Shown piece after piece: positions 39,243 through 50,015 of a DNA stretch of 64,000 nucleotides. The position numbers and the translations under genes were made by a program. Each line of letters starts with the position of its first letter. The first letter of the stretch is position 1. This stretch comes from Rotaria sp. Silwood1 (Eukaryota; Rotifera; Eurotatoria; Philodinida; Philodinidae): contig CAJNOP010000092.1 in assembly GCA_905250075.1 (NCBI GenBank), positions 372,001 to 436,000 on the forward strand, in the 5' to 3' direction. The notes beneath the pieces were generated by a model. It did not search any database. It saw nothing but the letters and a program-made list of their open reading frames with translations, and was not told where the DNA came from.

Positions 39243-41348
39243 TTTTTATACAATAGTTCTCAATTCTTTTTTTTCTTTTTTAAATATGATTAAATATATA
39301 TATTAAAAAAAAGTTTTTTTTTTATTCAATGCATTCAATTGCTTGACATGAAAGGAAATTTTACAACAATGCAATATGAGGCAGAAAGAAAATACATTCT
39401 AAGTATATTATCCAAGGATCATCATCAATCATTCAGAATATTACTGATAGAAATTAAAAGATTTCATTTATAGTTCTGGTACCATCGCATATTTAAAATC
39501 TTTCAAAACGAGAAATGAATAGCTGTTTATGTTTCACGCATCGGTAATGGATATTTGGTCGATGTATCGAGCTAAAATAGATATATGGTGAACCAACGTT
39601 GAGTAGAATATTTAAAAAAAAAGGTCTCATCAACTTTTATTACATTTTAAACACTACTACATCATTTTAACAAATAGAACTAATTGTAGTAGCATCGAAG
39701 ACTAAGCTATAGAGTTTGACTATTAGTGAATTACTTTGGTTTATTGTCAAGGGTGAAAAACTGGGCATCCTTTTTAAAGAAAATCTAAAATAAGTCCCTG
39801 AATCTTTTGTCTTAATGATAGACACAAATGATGATTGTTTTGTTCCAAGCGAAAAAATCTTCATGAATGTGACCTTTTTGCAATAACTCTTATGAAATAA
39901 GTCCTTGTATCTGAAGGTCAAAAATGGGTAAATATGTTACACCTTTGGATAGGCTAATGTTATTTTTCTATTCAAATATTCAAAATTGATGTACGAATGT
40001 TATTCAAGTTAAAATACTCTTCTCATTTGATTAGATAATAGCATCGATGAAAAAAGTAAAAGATATTGTCCACATACAAGATTTTTTGGTGATGTCATGG
40101 TGATGATTACAACCATCATGACTGTAACCGTGAATAACGAAAATTGTGTTGATTGTATTAGTATGAACTACTACAAAGCGACTACCCGTGTTAAAGGTTT
40201 GCACAAGAACACCGACTCATGACATTAAAGTTCTTTACTTGACGTATAAAATGATTCGTGTCTCCCGCAAAAACTGGAAGATGAAATTACAAACTCATGA
40301 TTCTGGATGATAGATCATTTGAATGTCAACAGATCCGCTTCTATGAGTTCCGTTCAGTGCGTATACTTACTGCTGGTCATACTCTACTTGAAACATCAAT
40401 GGTTAGAGTATCTGATGTAAATACAACAAGATTTTATAAAATAAAAATTATGGTAAATAAACAAAGTGCTATCAAGGATGAATGTCTGTAAAGTGGAATG
40501 ATAAGGGACGTAGAAAAGTTCGAATGTAAAGTTAAAATATTCATGAAAAGTCATGTGAGTTTCACAAAATTAAAAAAATAGTTGTCTTATAGTAACATTA
40601 AAAGTCTGTAATGGTTGATCGCGGTCACAAAATGTAGTCACGCCGGTTTGTAGATACCTAATCAATAGTTGAAGTTATGCGTACACACTGGTTGTTCAAG
40701 ACGCATGAACCCGCTAGTTCATATATTAAAAAAAATATCATGAAAAGAAAAAAATTTACTATTTATTTCAGCATAGTCCGACTAGTTTTGTGTGTCTCTG
40801 AAAAATCATCGACATGCTGCTGAAGATTTTTATCTGCATCATGTTCAATTGGCAATAAACAAACGTCGCTCAAATGGATGAACTAATGAACAACTGACAT
40901 CAATTGGTATAAAGATGTCGATAAAAATTGATTGTGCATAGCGGTTATGTCAGTATATTGTGAGTGAGAGATGCTGTTCTTAATTTTGATGTATTCGATT
41001 TCATAAATGTTATTTATATATTTCAAAAATATTTCAATTTATCTTTAGTTTTCCTCAGAAGATATGAGTCATAACGAACAATATAAAGTACTGATTAGTA
41101 TTTTCAGTATACAGGGTGTCTGTAAAGCCATCGATCAACAAGAAAATTGTGTATCTCCATTATGGATTTATAGGATGATTTGGTTTTTGCTCTGATGGTA
41201 GAAAGGATACTTCCAGTTTTTTAATTACAAATATAAAGTTCTTTTTCCAGTTACAAAAAAATGTGGAAACCTCGGATATAAATCCGAGTGTTATGTGTAC
41301 TTCAAAAAGTAAAAACACAGAAGCAATTTCTGTGTAAGTATCTTTGCA
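39243..41348. other. gene-poor DNA right of RSPH4A
   Basis: No supported coding sequence; open frames are under 90 codons and without recognisable motifs. From here on simple-sequence density drops and unique-looking, decayed sequence prevails. A CAGGGTGTC at about 41113, common at ends of DNA transposons, has no partner that I could find. Confidence 0.45.
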
Positions 41349-41356
41349 ATAGGTAA

Positions 41357-41929
41357 CAGAGATGTCCACCGCGGCTGAAAATCTGCCGCTGCCGCGCCGC
41401 GGCCTTAGAAAAAAAAGTTGCCGCACCGCAGCCGCGCCGCGACGGTTTATAAAAAAATGTTGCCGCGGCGCTGCCGCGCCGCGATGGCTTATAAAAAAAA
41501 CGTTGCCGCGCCGCTGCCGCGATGAATTATAAAATAAACGTGCCGCCGCCGCGCCGCTGCCGCGGCGGTTTACAATAAAGTGTTTCTAATTTCACTGCTG
41601 CGACTATATTTGACCAGAGATATTGGTACTAGTCCATCAGATTCATTCAGTCTCGGGGTGTTTCATTTGTAAACCCTGAAATTCTATTAAATTCATGCAG
41701 TTTTTCAATGTTCCCCAAAAAAATCCTGCCGCTGCCGCGCCGCTGCCGCGCCGCTGCCGCGATGGTCTTTTAAAAAACCTGCCGCTACCGCGCCGCTGCC
41801 GCGATGATTTTTAAAAAATCTACCGCTACCGCGCCGCTGCCGCGGTGATTTTTTAAAAAACCTGCCGCTGCCGCTGCCGCTACAGGCCATCGCGGCAGCG
41901 GCGCGGCAGCGCCGCGATGGACATCTCTG
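41357..41929. mobile_element. non-autonomous hAT-superfamily element built of GC-rich arrays (573 bp)
   Basis: The ends are inverted repeats beginning CAGAGATGTCCA (41357) and closing with the complement at 41929. The match extends to about 19 bases with one mismatch. Identical 8-base duplications ATAGGTAA lie at 41349-41356 and 41930-41937 and fit the hAT target pattern (T at position 2, A at position 7). Both arms (about 41370-41580 and 41725-41929) are tandem arrays of roughly 40-base units. Each unit has a GCCGC-rich block then an A/T tract; the core is AT-rich and non-coding. Open frames over the arms are translation artefacts of the arrays. The GC blocks stand out sharply in this AT-rich DNA. 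Confidence 0.88.
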
Positions 41930-41937
41930 ATAGGTAA

Positions 41938-42972
41938 CTTAGCCTTCCTGTTTCTTAATGTTTCAAATACCATTTTGTAGCCCGTGAAATTCACTATCGA
42001 ATGGTATATAATAGCTGAGGTTTTGTTTGATTATGAGAGAAAAAGTTTTTTTACGAAAACCGGGACAGGTCAATGTTCGCATAGAAAAGCATAGGAAATA
42101 ATGGTATTTTTGCGATAACTCAGCAATTTCTCGACAAATCATTCTCATCTTCGAAATTAACCGAGATATTGATGAGACGATTCGGTGTACAAAATTTCAT
42201 CACAATCGGACTACTCTTTCAAGAGTTATCGTGTGAACGGCCGGGCATACTGACCAATTCTATGGTGTACTCACTTTTTGAGTACAAAAAAAGATAAATG
42301 TAGAACTTTTTCTGGAATTTCATTTCAATATTGTGGACTTCCTGTCATCCAGACCTACCTTTCTTGCTTTACGAGCATTTCTTTAGGACATCTGGCAAAC
42401 TTCGAGTGGATTGTTACATTTCTTCAAAACGATTTGTTAGCCTCTTATCAAAAACTTTGATGAAATGTAACGTGAGTAAACTGATACGCTTTTAAGATTT
42501 TTGCAGACACTAGACTTGAGATCACCGTGCCTAGTTTAAGACAAAACTCATTCAGACATTCTGAGCCATTTTCGAACTCAACCGAAGTGTTCTAAAATGT
42601 TCCGATTGCTTTCCACATTTTACAAGCTAATGTGTTGTCATTTTGACGTCGGATTTACTTCTGAGATTATTATTTTTCAACTAAACTGATTTAGTTCAAT
42701 ATCGAAAATGTTTCGTTTTTCTCCAGCGGATTGCTAGCGTTTTATTGTTTTTCTTTTGCTTGCCAATATCAACAAGATGCGAAAGCGCCCAACATGGGTC
42801 TCCTTCAGCAATAATCTTCTGGTCGATCTCTTACGTCATCGATCGCGCCCATTCCTCGCGGCTTTGAAAGACTTGTGATTCCGAATTATTCTAGGTCGTG
42901 GTCATTAATTAAAACATAATGGTTGCTTTTTTATACTACTTAAATAGCCTCCAAGAATAAAAAAACAATACC
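41938..42972. other. non-coding DNA, probably old repeat sequence
   Basis: No gene recognised. A passage near 42160-42260 (inquiry of the form ATTTCATCACAATCGGACTA then AGTTATCGTGTGAACGGCC) reads like transposon-derived sequence. I cannot assign it to a family by eye. Confidence 0.3.
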
Positions 42973-43072
42973 NNNNNNNNNNNNNNNNNNNNNNNNNNNN
43001 NNNNNNNNNNNNNNNNNNNNNNNNNNNNNNNNNNNNNNNNNNNNNNNNNNNNNNNNNNNNNNNNNNNNNNNN
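42973..43072. other. assembly gap (100 N)
   Basis: Exactly 100 unknown bases, the usual placeholder for a scaffold gap of unknown size. The sequences on either side may not be adjacent in the genome. Confidence 1.
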
Positions 43073-45660
43073 TTACGTTTGCATAAAGATATCCGATTTT
43101 ATTGCGCGTTGGATTCTTAATAATAAGTTAATAAGGGGCGGCAATAAATTTTTATAATAGACGCCATAAATGTGGTTTTTTATGATATATTATACAGTGA
43201 TAATTAATAGACAAGAGAACAACTATAGAAAGCTGACGAATAAAATTCGATCTGACCATGTCAGATCTGTTTTAAGTTTAGTCGCAGAATCCGATAAAGC
43301 ATTACCCGATCCGTTCATTGGAACTTTGCGGATCCGACCAGATTCAATGATAGGATTTCTTGACTTGAATACGCGAGATATAATTCAATTTGACTCCGCG
43401 CTATTCGACCGACAACTTTAGAGACCAAGCAAAACCACTTGGTTGCTTAGTTTTTCGCTGTTCCTTTTTCATAGACCATGGAAGACAACTGCGTAACGTC
43501 CACCTTCGTTTTATTGAAGCATTTGAGGCTATGTAAGCACAACAGCTTCCTTCTGTGCTAAATTGTAGCAGATATCTTATTATAGTCGTTTTCTTCTCAT
43601 AGACAACGGCAGGCATACTCCAACGACACAGAGATCTACGACAAGATTAAAATGAACCTCAAATGACTTCAAGGTGGGTATCCTTTACCATTTTTCCTGC
43701 TCACTGTCATATAACAGGATTAACATTTTTCATTGTTGATACGCATCAATAATAAATGAAAACTCATCAAAGCGAAACACTTCGATGAGTTTTATCATTT
43801 ACAACGACAGTAGCTCCATCGTATTTCACCAGTTATCTCACTGATATTGGGCATGCAATTTTTTTATATTTACATTTATTTTGACCGTATACTTTGGCTT
43901 GTGTCGAACACTACAATAGTAATGGAATAGCATACAGTTTGTATTGTAACTAAAATAGGTTTTCTCTAACTCGCATTTGGTTTGATTTTTTATAGTAATG
44001 TGAATATATATGTGGAGCATTTAGAAAACAAATCGATCCTTGTTCATAGCATAGTATGCAGAAAAAGCGCTCACAATACGCAGTGTTGCTGCAGGACTTG
44101 TCGGGTCCCTAAATGAGACTCCTTATGAATACCATCTACGTAAGAAAAAAGTATACTAGTTTTTAAATGGGGAAAGTGCTTATCAGTAAATCTTGTTAAG
44201 TATTTAATAGTTTTTTCTTAAATAAAGAAAAGAGTATTGAACACTCTTAATATTAATACAGGAAAATAAATTAAATTTTGTGTGTTTTCACTTTTCTTCG
44301 TAGATTTTAGTACTTTTTCACACTTTCAATAGTACTTAATAATACTTTTAGTCTAAAAGTACTATTAAGTACTTAAAAAATTTCACTTATCAACACTCTT
44401 ACTGTTTAAAAACTATTAATGAACGTATTTAATAGTGTTTTTTTCAAACCTTTTTCTTTACATAAGCAGTGTTCTATATATGACCTATATAGGCATTGAA
44501 AATTCTATGTAAACTATGCTTTTGAATTCTTGTGTACTCCTATATTTCCATGGAGTGACGCTAGGTAGCCATCAGAGGAAAAACATCTGTTTGAAGTGAA
44601 ACATTCAGTATATCATAAAGACCACGAAAACTTCTATTAAGGGGAATTTGGAAACGAAACTCTTTGGTTAGATTTTTATCTTGAGATCCCACCATAGGAT
44701 CAAAACTCAGTACACAAATTATTACTCGAGAAGAAAACCCTAATGGCACAGATACTTTAAAGATTTTTATCTACGCTATCAGTCGTATTTATGAGCTGAT
44801 TATGAGCCCAAACGGAAATTATTAATTGAATAAGTTTTTCGTTAGACAGATTACTTTTGAATAACAGACTAGTCTTGTCATATTTCATGAAAACTGTCAA
44901 CTAAATTAACAGGAAGAGTTTGGATTGAGGAAACCAGTTGAAGGCAATTATTAATGAAGATATTTTCGGATAAAGATAAGACGTCTCACAGATATGACTA
45001 TAGGGAAGGCTAAACATTTTGCTTGTCTTCTATTCACTTTGGAATTATAGTGAATTTTGAATTTTGATGTCAACTAAGTCAGTTTTGCGATCAGGAATCA
45101 TAATTGATGATTATAGTCGTGATCGTATGCTGCTATACTAGTTAAATTCGATCGAAAAAGTCAAAAGAATTACTTCAGACTTAAATCAGAACTCAGAGAA
45201 CGTAGTAAACCTTGTTTGTTACCAAAAGTCATTCTTCGATTAGTTAAGTGGTGACAATTAAAAATTAATTATTGTTATCGTTTCCGATCAAGACGCTTTG
45301 TCTTGTTTTTTTTATGAAATCAGTCATTTCACAAACATTGGCTTCAATTAGAATTTACGCAATTATGTCAGGCGAGTAATAGAAAAATAATAGCTCCTTT
45401 TTTCGACTACCTTGCAATATAGAGTGTCGTCCAGAGATAGATTCGAGAGCCCAATATATTTTCTACAACTACTACTAGCTACAGTTCTTGATACAGGGCT
45501 GGTCTGAGTCAGAGTTCTTCCGCTCAATTACTTGAGCTCCACGTACATACTGACTAACTACAAACTAACTATGAGAGCACGTGTGTATTGTAACGTAGTT
45601 AGTATGCTATTGTACGAGTGATACGAGACAAACAACTGTTACAGACTTGTCTAAAGTAAT
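43073..45660. other. gene-poor DNA
   Basis: No supported gene. It has small inverted repeats: AAAACTCATC with GATGAGTTTT at 43758-43792, and a 43-base near-perfect palindrome at 44331-44373 (separate entry). A somewhat GC-richer part at 43240-43640 has short open frames with no recognisable domain. Confidence 0.4.
44331..44373. repeat. 43-base near-perfect palindrome
   Basis: Arms 44331-44351 and 44353-44373 pair at 20 of 21 positions around one central base. The arm begins AGTACTTAAT. Related AGTACTT words recur on both sides (about 44308 and 44338), so this may be the centre of a decayed foldback element. Confidence 0.55.
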
Positions 45661-45671
45661 TCCATGATTGA

Positions 45672-46672
45672 TGGTGCCAATCGGTGTGCTGGAAAAATGT
45701 CGAAACAGAAAAATGTCGAAAAAAATGGTGGAAAAATGTCGAAAGGAAAAACATCGAAAGAAAAAATACAGAAGTGGAAAAATGTCGAAAAGTAAATTTT
45801 CGAATAGAAGAATATCGAAAAAAATAATGTCTCCAGTAGATAGTGACAGTAATCACGTCTACTTCATAGTTGCTTTCCTTATAATTCTACTAGTATAGAA
45901 TTTTAACCAGTAGTTGTAATGACTAATATCTAATCTAAATTTAATACAAAGGTTGAGCGAAGAACTGTTATATAAATAAAATTCTATTATCATGTCTGAA
46001 GTTGCTGTATCTTTACCTGATATTACTCGATCAATATCGCCAGATATTTCATTTATAAATTCAAATAAAGGAAAGCCTTTACTCGTAGCAAATAACTATG
46101 TTTTCAAATTGAATAAAACAACAGCTACAACTAAATATTGGATATGTACACTTAATGGATGTTTAGCTAAGGTACATACAAATTTGAATGGTCAATTGAC
46201 CAAAACAATTTGTGATCATAATCATCTTCCAGAAAAAGAAAAACTTGAAGCTCGTGAATTTCGTGAAAAAGTCAGACAATAAGCAATAAATGAAACAACA
46301 CCAACTCCACGTATATATGGTGAAGAATGTGCAAAAGCCATGTTGTCAGATGCTGTAATAGCCCGTATTACCAAGTGAACGTGAAATGAGTATGCAAATA
46401 TTATTCTTTTACAGTTGCTAAACAGAAAAAATGACAAATCGATTTTTTTTTCATTATGTATATTTGATCTCTGTTGGAACGTTAACATTAACTCATATAA
46501 TAAAACATGTTCTTCAGTATTCACAACTCTATGAAACATTTATCACCCATTTTTCATATCGATATTTTTCCACTTCGATGTTTTTCCTTTCGACATTTTT
46601 CCACTTCGATATTTTTGCTTTCGACATTTTTCCTCTTCGTTCTTTCGGCATTTTTCCTTTCGACATTTTTAC
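45672..46672. mobile_element. decayed Mutator-like element with repeat-built inverted ends and a FLYWCH gene
   Basis: The left arm (about 45690-45826) is a run of GGAAAAATGTCGAAA-type units, roughly 14 bases each. The right arm (about 46546-46672) carries the same units in inverted orientation (TTTCGACATTTTTCC). Between them lies a broken FLYWCH zinc-finger frame. FLYWCH fingers are characteristic N-terminal DNA-binding domains of Mutator-like (MULE) transposases, and long inverted ends are typical of that superfamily. No transposase catalytic domain is left and I could not define the exact ends or target duplications, so class is inferred. Confidence 0.6.
45992..46378 (+). pseudogene. FLYWCH zinc-finger protein fragment (transposase N-terminus), disrupted
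   Basis: From ATG 45992 a 96-codon frame contains one FLYWCH finger. It begins G-K-P-L-L-V-A-N-N-Y-V-F and runs through Y-W-I-C-T-L-N-G-C-L-A-K-V to the closing H-N-H, supplying the C2H2 ligands. The frame meets TAA at 46280-46282. The same frame then continues with protein-like sequence (A-I-N-E-T-T-P-T-P-R-I-Y-G-E-E-C) to a TGA at 46376-46378. After that, P-S-E-R-E-M follows in another frame from 46371. One stop and one frameshift therefore separate what was a longer transposase-type protein. A TATAAATAAA box sits about 20 bases before the ATG. Such fingers bind DNA, probably the element's ends. Confidence 0.75.
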
Positions 46673-46995
46673 GGCCAACCTTGCCAAGCTGTCAAACATG
46701 GTAGCTTATCAGTGTATACCAAAAACGTTAATATATCAGCCATAGCAGCTCGTAAAATAATATGAATTCTGTGAACTTAGAAGAATGAGATTCTCATGAA
46801 ATATTTCTAAAGACTAGTTAATTAATTCTTTTTCTCGAATAGTCTGTCTGATGTAGAAGAATGTTTTAGGTACTAAATTATATTTCACAAGAAATATTGA
46901 TCATGTTTTATTCATTATCTTGCTGAATTTGAGCTGATCGAGACACTGACTGCTACTTGTGGTATGGGTTAATTCATCTCGACTTACGAGAGAAC

Positions 46996-47596
46996 GTTTT
47001 CAACTGTCAAATTCCTTTTGAGTTCGGACTTTGTACATAATATAGACCCTAGTGAGGTATGAAAAACTTCAAGATATTAAATCCCCTTAGGCCTTCTATC
47101 CACAGTTATAAGCATTTTACTGGAATTTTAGCCTAGAGCATGGTATATACGAACAAATTGAATGACGACATTCTGGTCTGAGATTTTGCTCATAGACAGG
47201 ACTATTGATGATTAGAATACCCTGAAAATTACAGCTCAAACGAACATTTCCTTCCAGAAATATTGAAGTAACAAAAAACAGAGAATCCTAGCATTTGTTG
47301 TTCTATATGAGTCATGTTTGGGACGTTAATATCTCGGGAAGAAAATGTTCTTTTGAGCTGAAATTTTCAGGGCATTCTAATCATCAATAGTCCTGTCTAT
47401 GAGCAAAATCTCAGACCAAAATGCCGTCATTCAATTTGTTCGTATATACCATGCCCTAGGCTAAAATTCCAGTAAAATGCCTATAACTCTGGACAGAAGA
47501 CCTAAGGGAATTTAATATCTGGAAGTTTTTCATACCTCACTAAGACCTATGTTATGCACAAAGTTCGACCTCAAAACGGATTTGACAGTTGAAAAC
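46996..47596. mobile_element. foldback palindrome of about 600 bases
   Basis: The sequence from 46996 (GTTTTCAACTGTCAAAT) reads inward as the reverse complement of that ending at 47596. The arms are about 280 bases each and, by eye, well over 80% identical, meeting near 47296 with little or no spacer. Examples of paired blocks are GGTATATACGAACAAATTGA and GACAGGACTATTGATGATTA. There is no open frame. It fits a foldback-type MITE or an inverted duplication; I see no clear target duplication. Confidence 0.8.
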
Positions 47597-47766
47597 ATCC
47601 CATCGTTAGGATTCGAAACTTCATATTACTCGATTGATGGTTGAATAGAATAGAATTATTCAAAAGGCTTTTATCAATGTGTGAAAACAGTTGTTTACGT
47701 GGTTTGATAAACTGGATACAATCAATCACACATTGGACTCAGTACTTTTCTTATAACGCTGCCACA

Positions 47767-47804
47767 TCAAGTAGTTGAATCCTTATGTCCTCTCAACTAC
47801 TTGA
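47767..47804. repeat. perfect 12-base inverted repeat
   Basis: TCAAGTAGTTGA at 47767-47778 and TCAACTACTTGA at 47793-47804, with a 14-base loop. No role known; possibly a relic of a small element. Confidence 0.5.
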
Positions 47805-50015
47805 GATGAAACGTTTCCATATTTTTTTTATCAATAGTTCTTCTCTCTCTATTAATATGATTGTTCTTTCCATGAATAAGTTTCGTGAATATTGAGCAAC
47901 GAGAACTTAACCAAAAGTTCTCTCGCATGTCACGTACATTCATTAGAATTCATTGTTTTTTTAATCATCTAATGGGAAACATTTGTTAAAAAATACTGAA
48001 CTTCGGCATGGTCCTAGATGACTAACTTTCAGACTTTTCTCTCACTAAATTGCTAAATAAAACTATAGCAAACACTCGATGATAAATCTTATCATACATG
48101 TGTTCAATAAAAGAACAAGTAGATGATTAATTAATAATATTGAATATGAATTATTGTTTATTTTTTTTCCAAAATGAATTATTAGACAATATTCATCACA
48201 TCATTTGATTTTCGAGTAGATAAGTAAATGAAATTTTAATTTGAATATTTTCTGTTTCGTTGATAACACTGAGAGACAAGACAAAGAATTGTTTTTTTTA
48301 TGGTTTTATTTTATGATAAGTTCGTTGTCAATAAAAATAAAGAAGTTTTCAGCTAAACAAAAGAGAAACTGGTATAAATCTTCCATCGATAGTTGATTAC
48401 AACCTTTTCTTATCTTCTGTGTTCTGATTAAAATGTATTGACTGCTTTTATTACAATGCGAAGCACTGTATAGTGATCGTTGTCTTTCTCGAATTTTCCA
48501 TCCGTAGTCCACACACTGTGGCGCCATAATCTCGAGAACAGTACATCGGCTGATATTGGTTAAAACGTCATAAAAGATGTTGAAATCTCTATATGATATA
48601 AACTTTGTCCGATTTTGTGTGTGATGCTTCTTTCGTTCAAAGTAAAATCCGAATATTATAACTACATATTATATGGATTTTGTTTTCAGTATGCCATATA
48701 ATGAGGAAAGACTCGACGCTGGTCTTAGCGATAATTAATTATCGCTAGCACTAATGATAATCTATCGATGAGCTGTTACTCACATCTTTGTTAATTATCA
48801 GAACCCCATAGGAGACTACTAGAAAATTCGTTCTTGATGATAATGCAGGAAGAAACCCAGAGTGAAAATAATCAAGCTCTTTCTTTATCAAATATTTGTG
48901 CTATTCTTTTATTTCAGTCAGTTGATTTATAGACCATACTGTATCAATATAATGTTTCAACAAATGACTGGATATGATTTAATGAAAGTCGAATAGCTTA
49001 TCATATCAGAATGAAAGAAACTACTTCAAACAAATAATAACAGTTAATGCCGACAAAATATAATAACGATTTTATTACCATCAATAAAAAAAAATACTAC
49101 TTGAGAACTGATATTACATCGATGTATGATATCCTTTCAACAAGAGAACGCATTTAATGTATGCTGAATAAGTGCGCGTTTGTTAAAACAGAACGAAATA
49201 CAATCTCATTCATTTGTACGAAGACAATATGAAAAATATATGTAATGAGGATGCTGAATATCAGTATTCATCGTATTTGAACAGAACTCTTGTTAAAACA
49301 TGATATAGTTTACCAGCAATTTCGCAATATAAATTGATTAAATCAAGGGATTTATTTCGCCATAATAATCAGAGTAGATTTCGATGTAAATTTTCATCAA
49401 TACGATGCTTACACACTTTACATTTTCTGCGCTATGTCAAAAACCCAAAGCTGAAACTCGAAATGGTTCGCAAACCTGCTCGCGCTCTAAGCTGAACTCA
49501 TATGCCATCTACTTTTATTCTCTCTGAGACGATCGACAAATCAATTTAAGAAAATTCTTAAATTGAAAGAAAAACAACGACATTAAGATAGTGCAGATTT
49601 CGATAAGTGTTGCTCAGATTTTACACAATTTTCTACTTGTTTAGAGTCAGCGATTATCGTATTTGTGCATTGCAATATCGAATGAAATTCAAGCTTGTTA
49701 AATGATTCAGAAACGAAAAATAGGTTAAACATATTACATCCAAGAGAGAAATAGTAACCTTTAAGACTTCAGGAGATCTAAAAATACTTTAGGTGACTTC
49801 AATAAACTTCACCGGACTTGAAAAACAATTTTTAAAGACTTGCAGGACTTAAAAAGATTGGAAAAATTTCAGAAAAATTCATGGAACTTCAAGATTGAAG
49901 TCTCTACTATTTCTTCGCTGATTTTACCGTCATTCATTTTACAGTTTCAGATAATAAAACAAGTGATAGCTAACATATTTTTAAGATGGAAAACAAGAGA
50001 AAATAAGCTCTTATT
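47805..50015. other. gene-poor DNA upstream of the ART gene
   Basis: No supported gene. Around 49759-49865 there are loosely repeated GACTTnA(n)AA words (AGACTTCAGG, TGACTTCAAT, GGACTTGAAA, GGACTTAAAA), a short degenerate repeat. The promoter of the gene at 50016 should lie at the right end; no TATA box stands out. Confidence 0.4.

Noticed and set aside
38878..39306. 142-codon plus-strand frame over the end of RSPH4A
   Set aside because: It is the shifted-frame shadow of the last RSPH4A exon, rich in Met, Leu and Lys, without domain content.
41380..41994. Gly/Arg/Ala-rich open frames over the GC-rich stretch (for example 41705-41890, minus)
   Set aside because: They translate the GCCGC arrays of the hAT element arms and change frame with each unit.
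43170..43421. 83-codon frame next to the assembly gap as part of a retroelement
   Set aside because: No reverse transcriptase, integrase or gag-type motif is visible.
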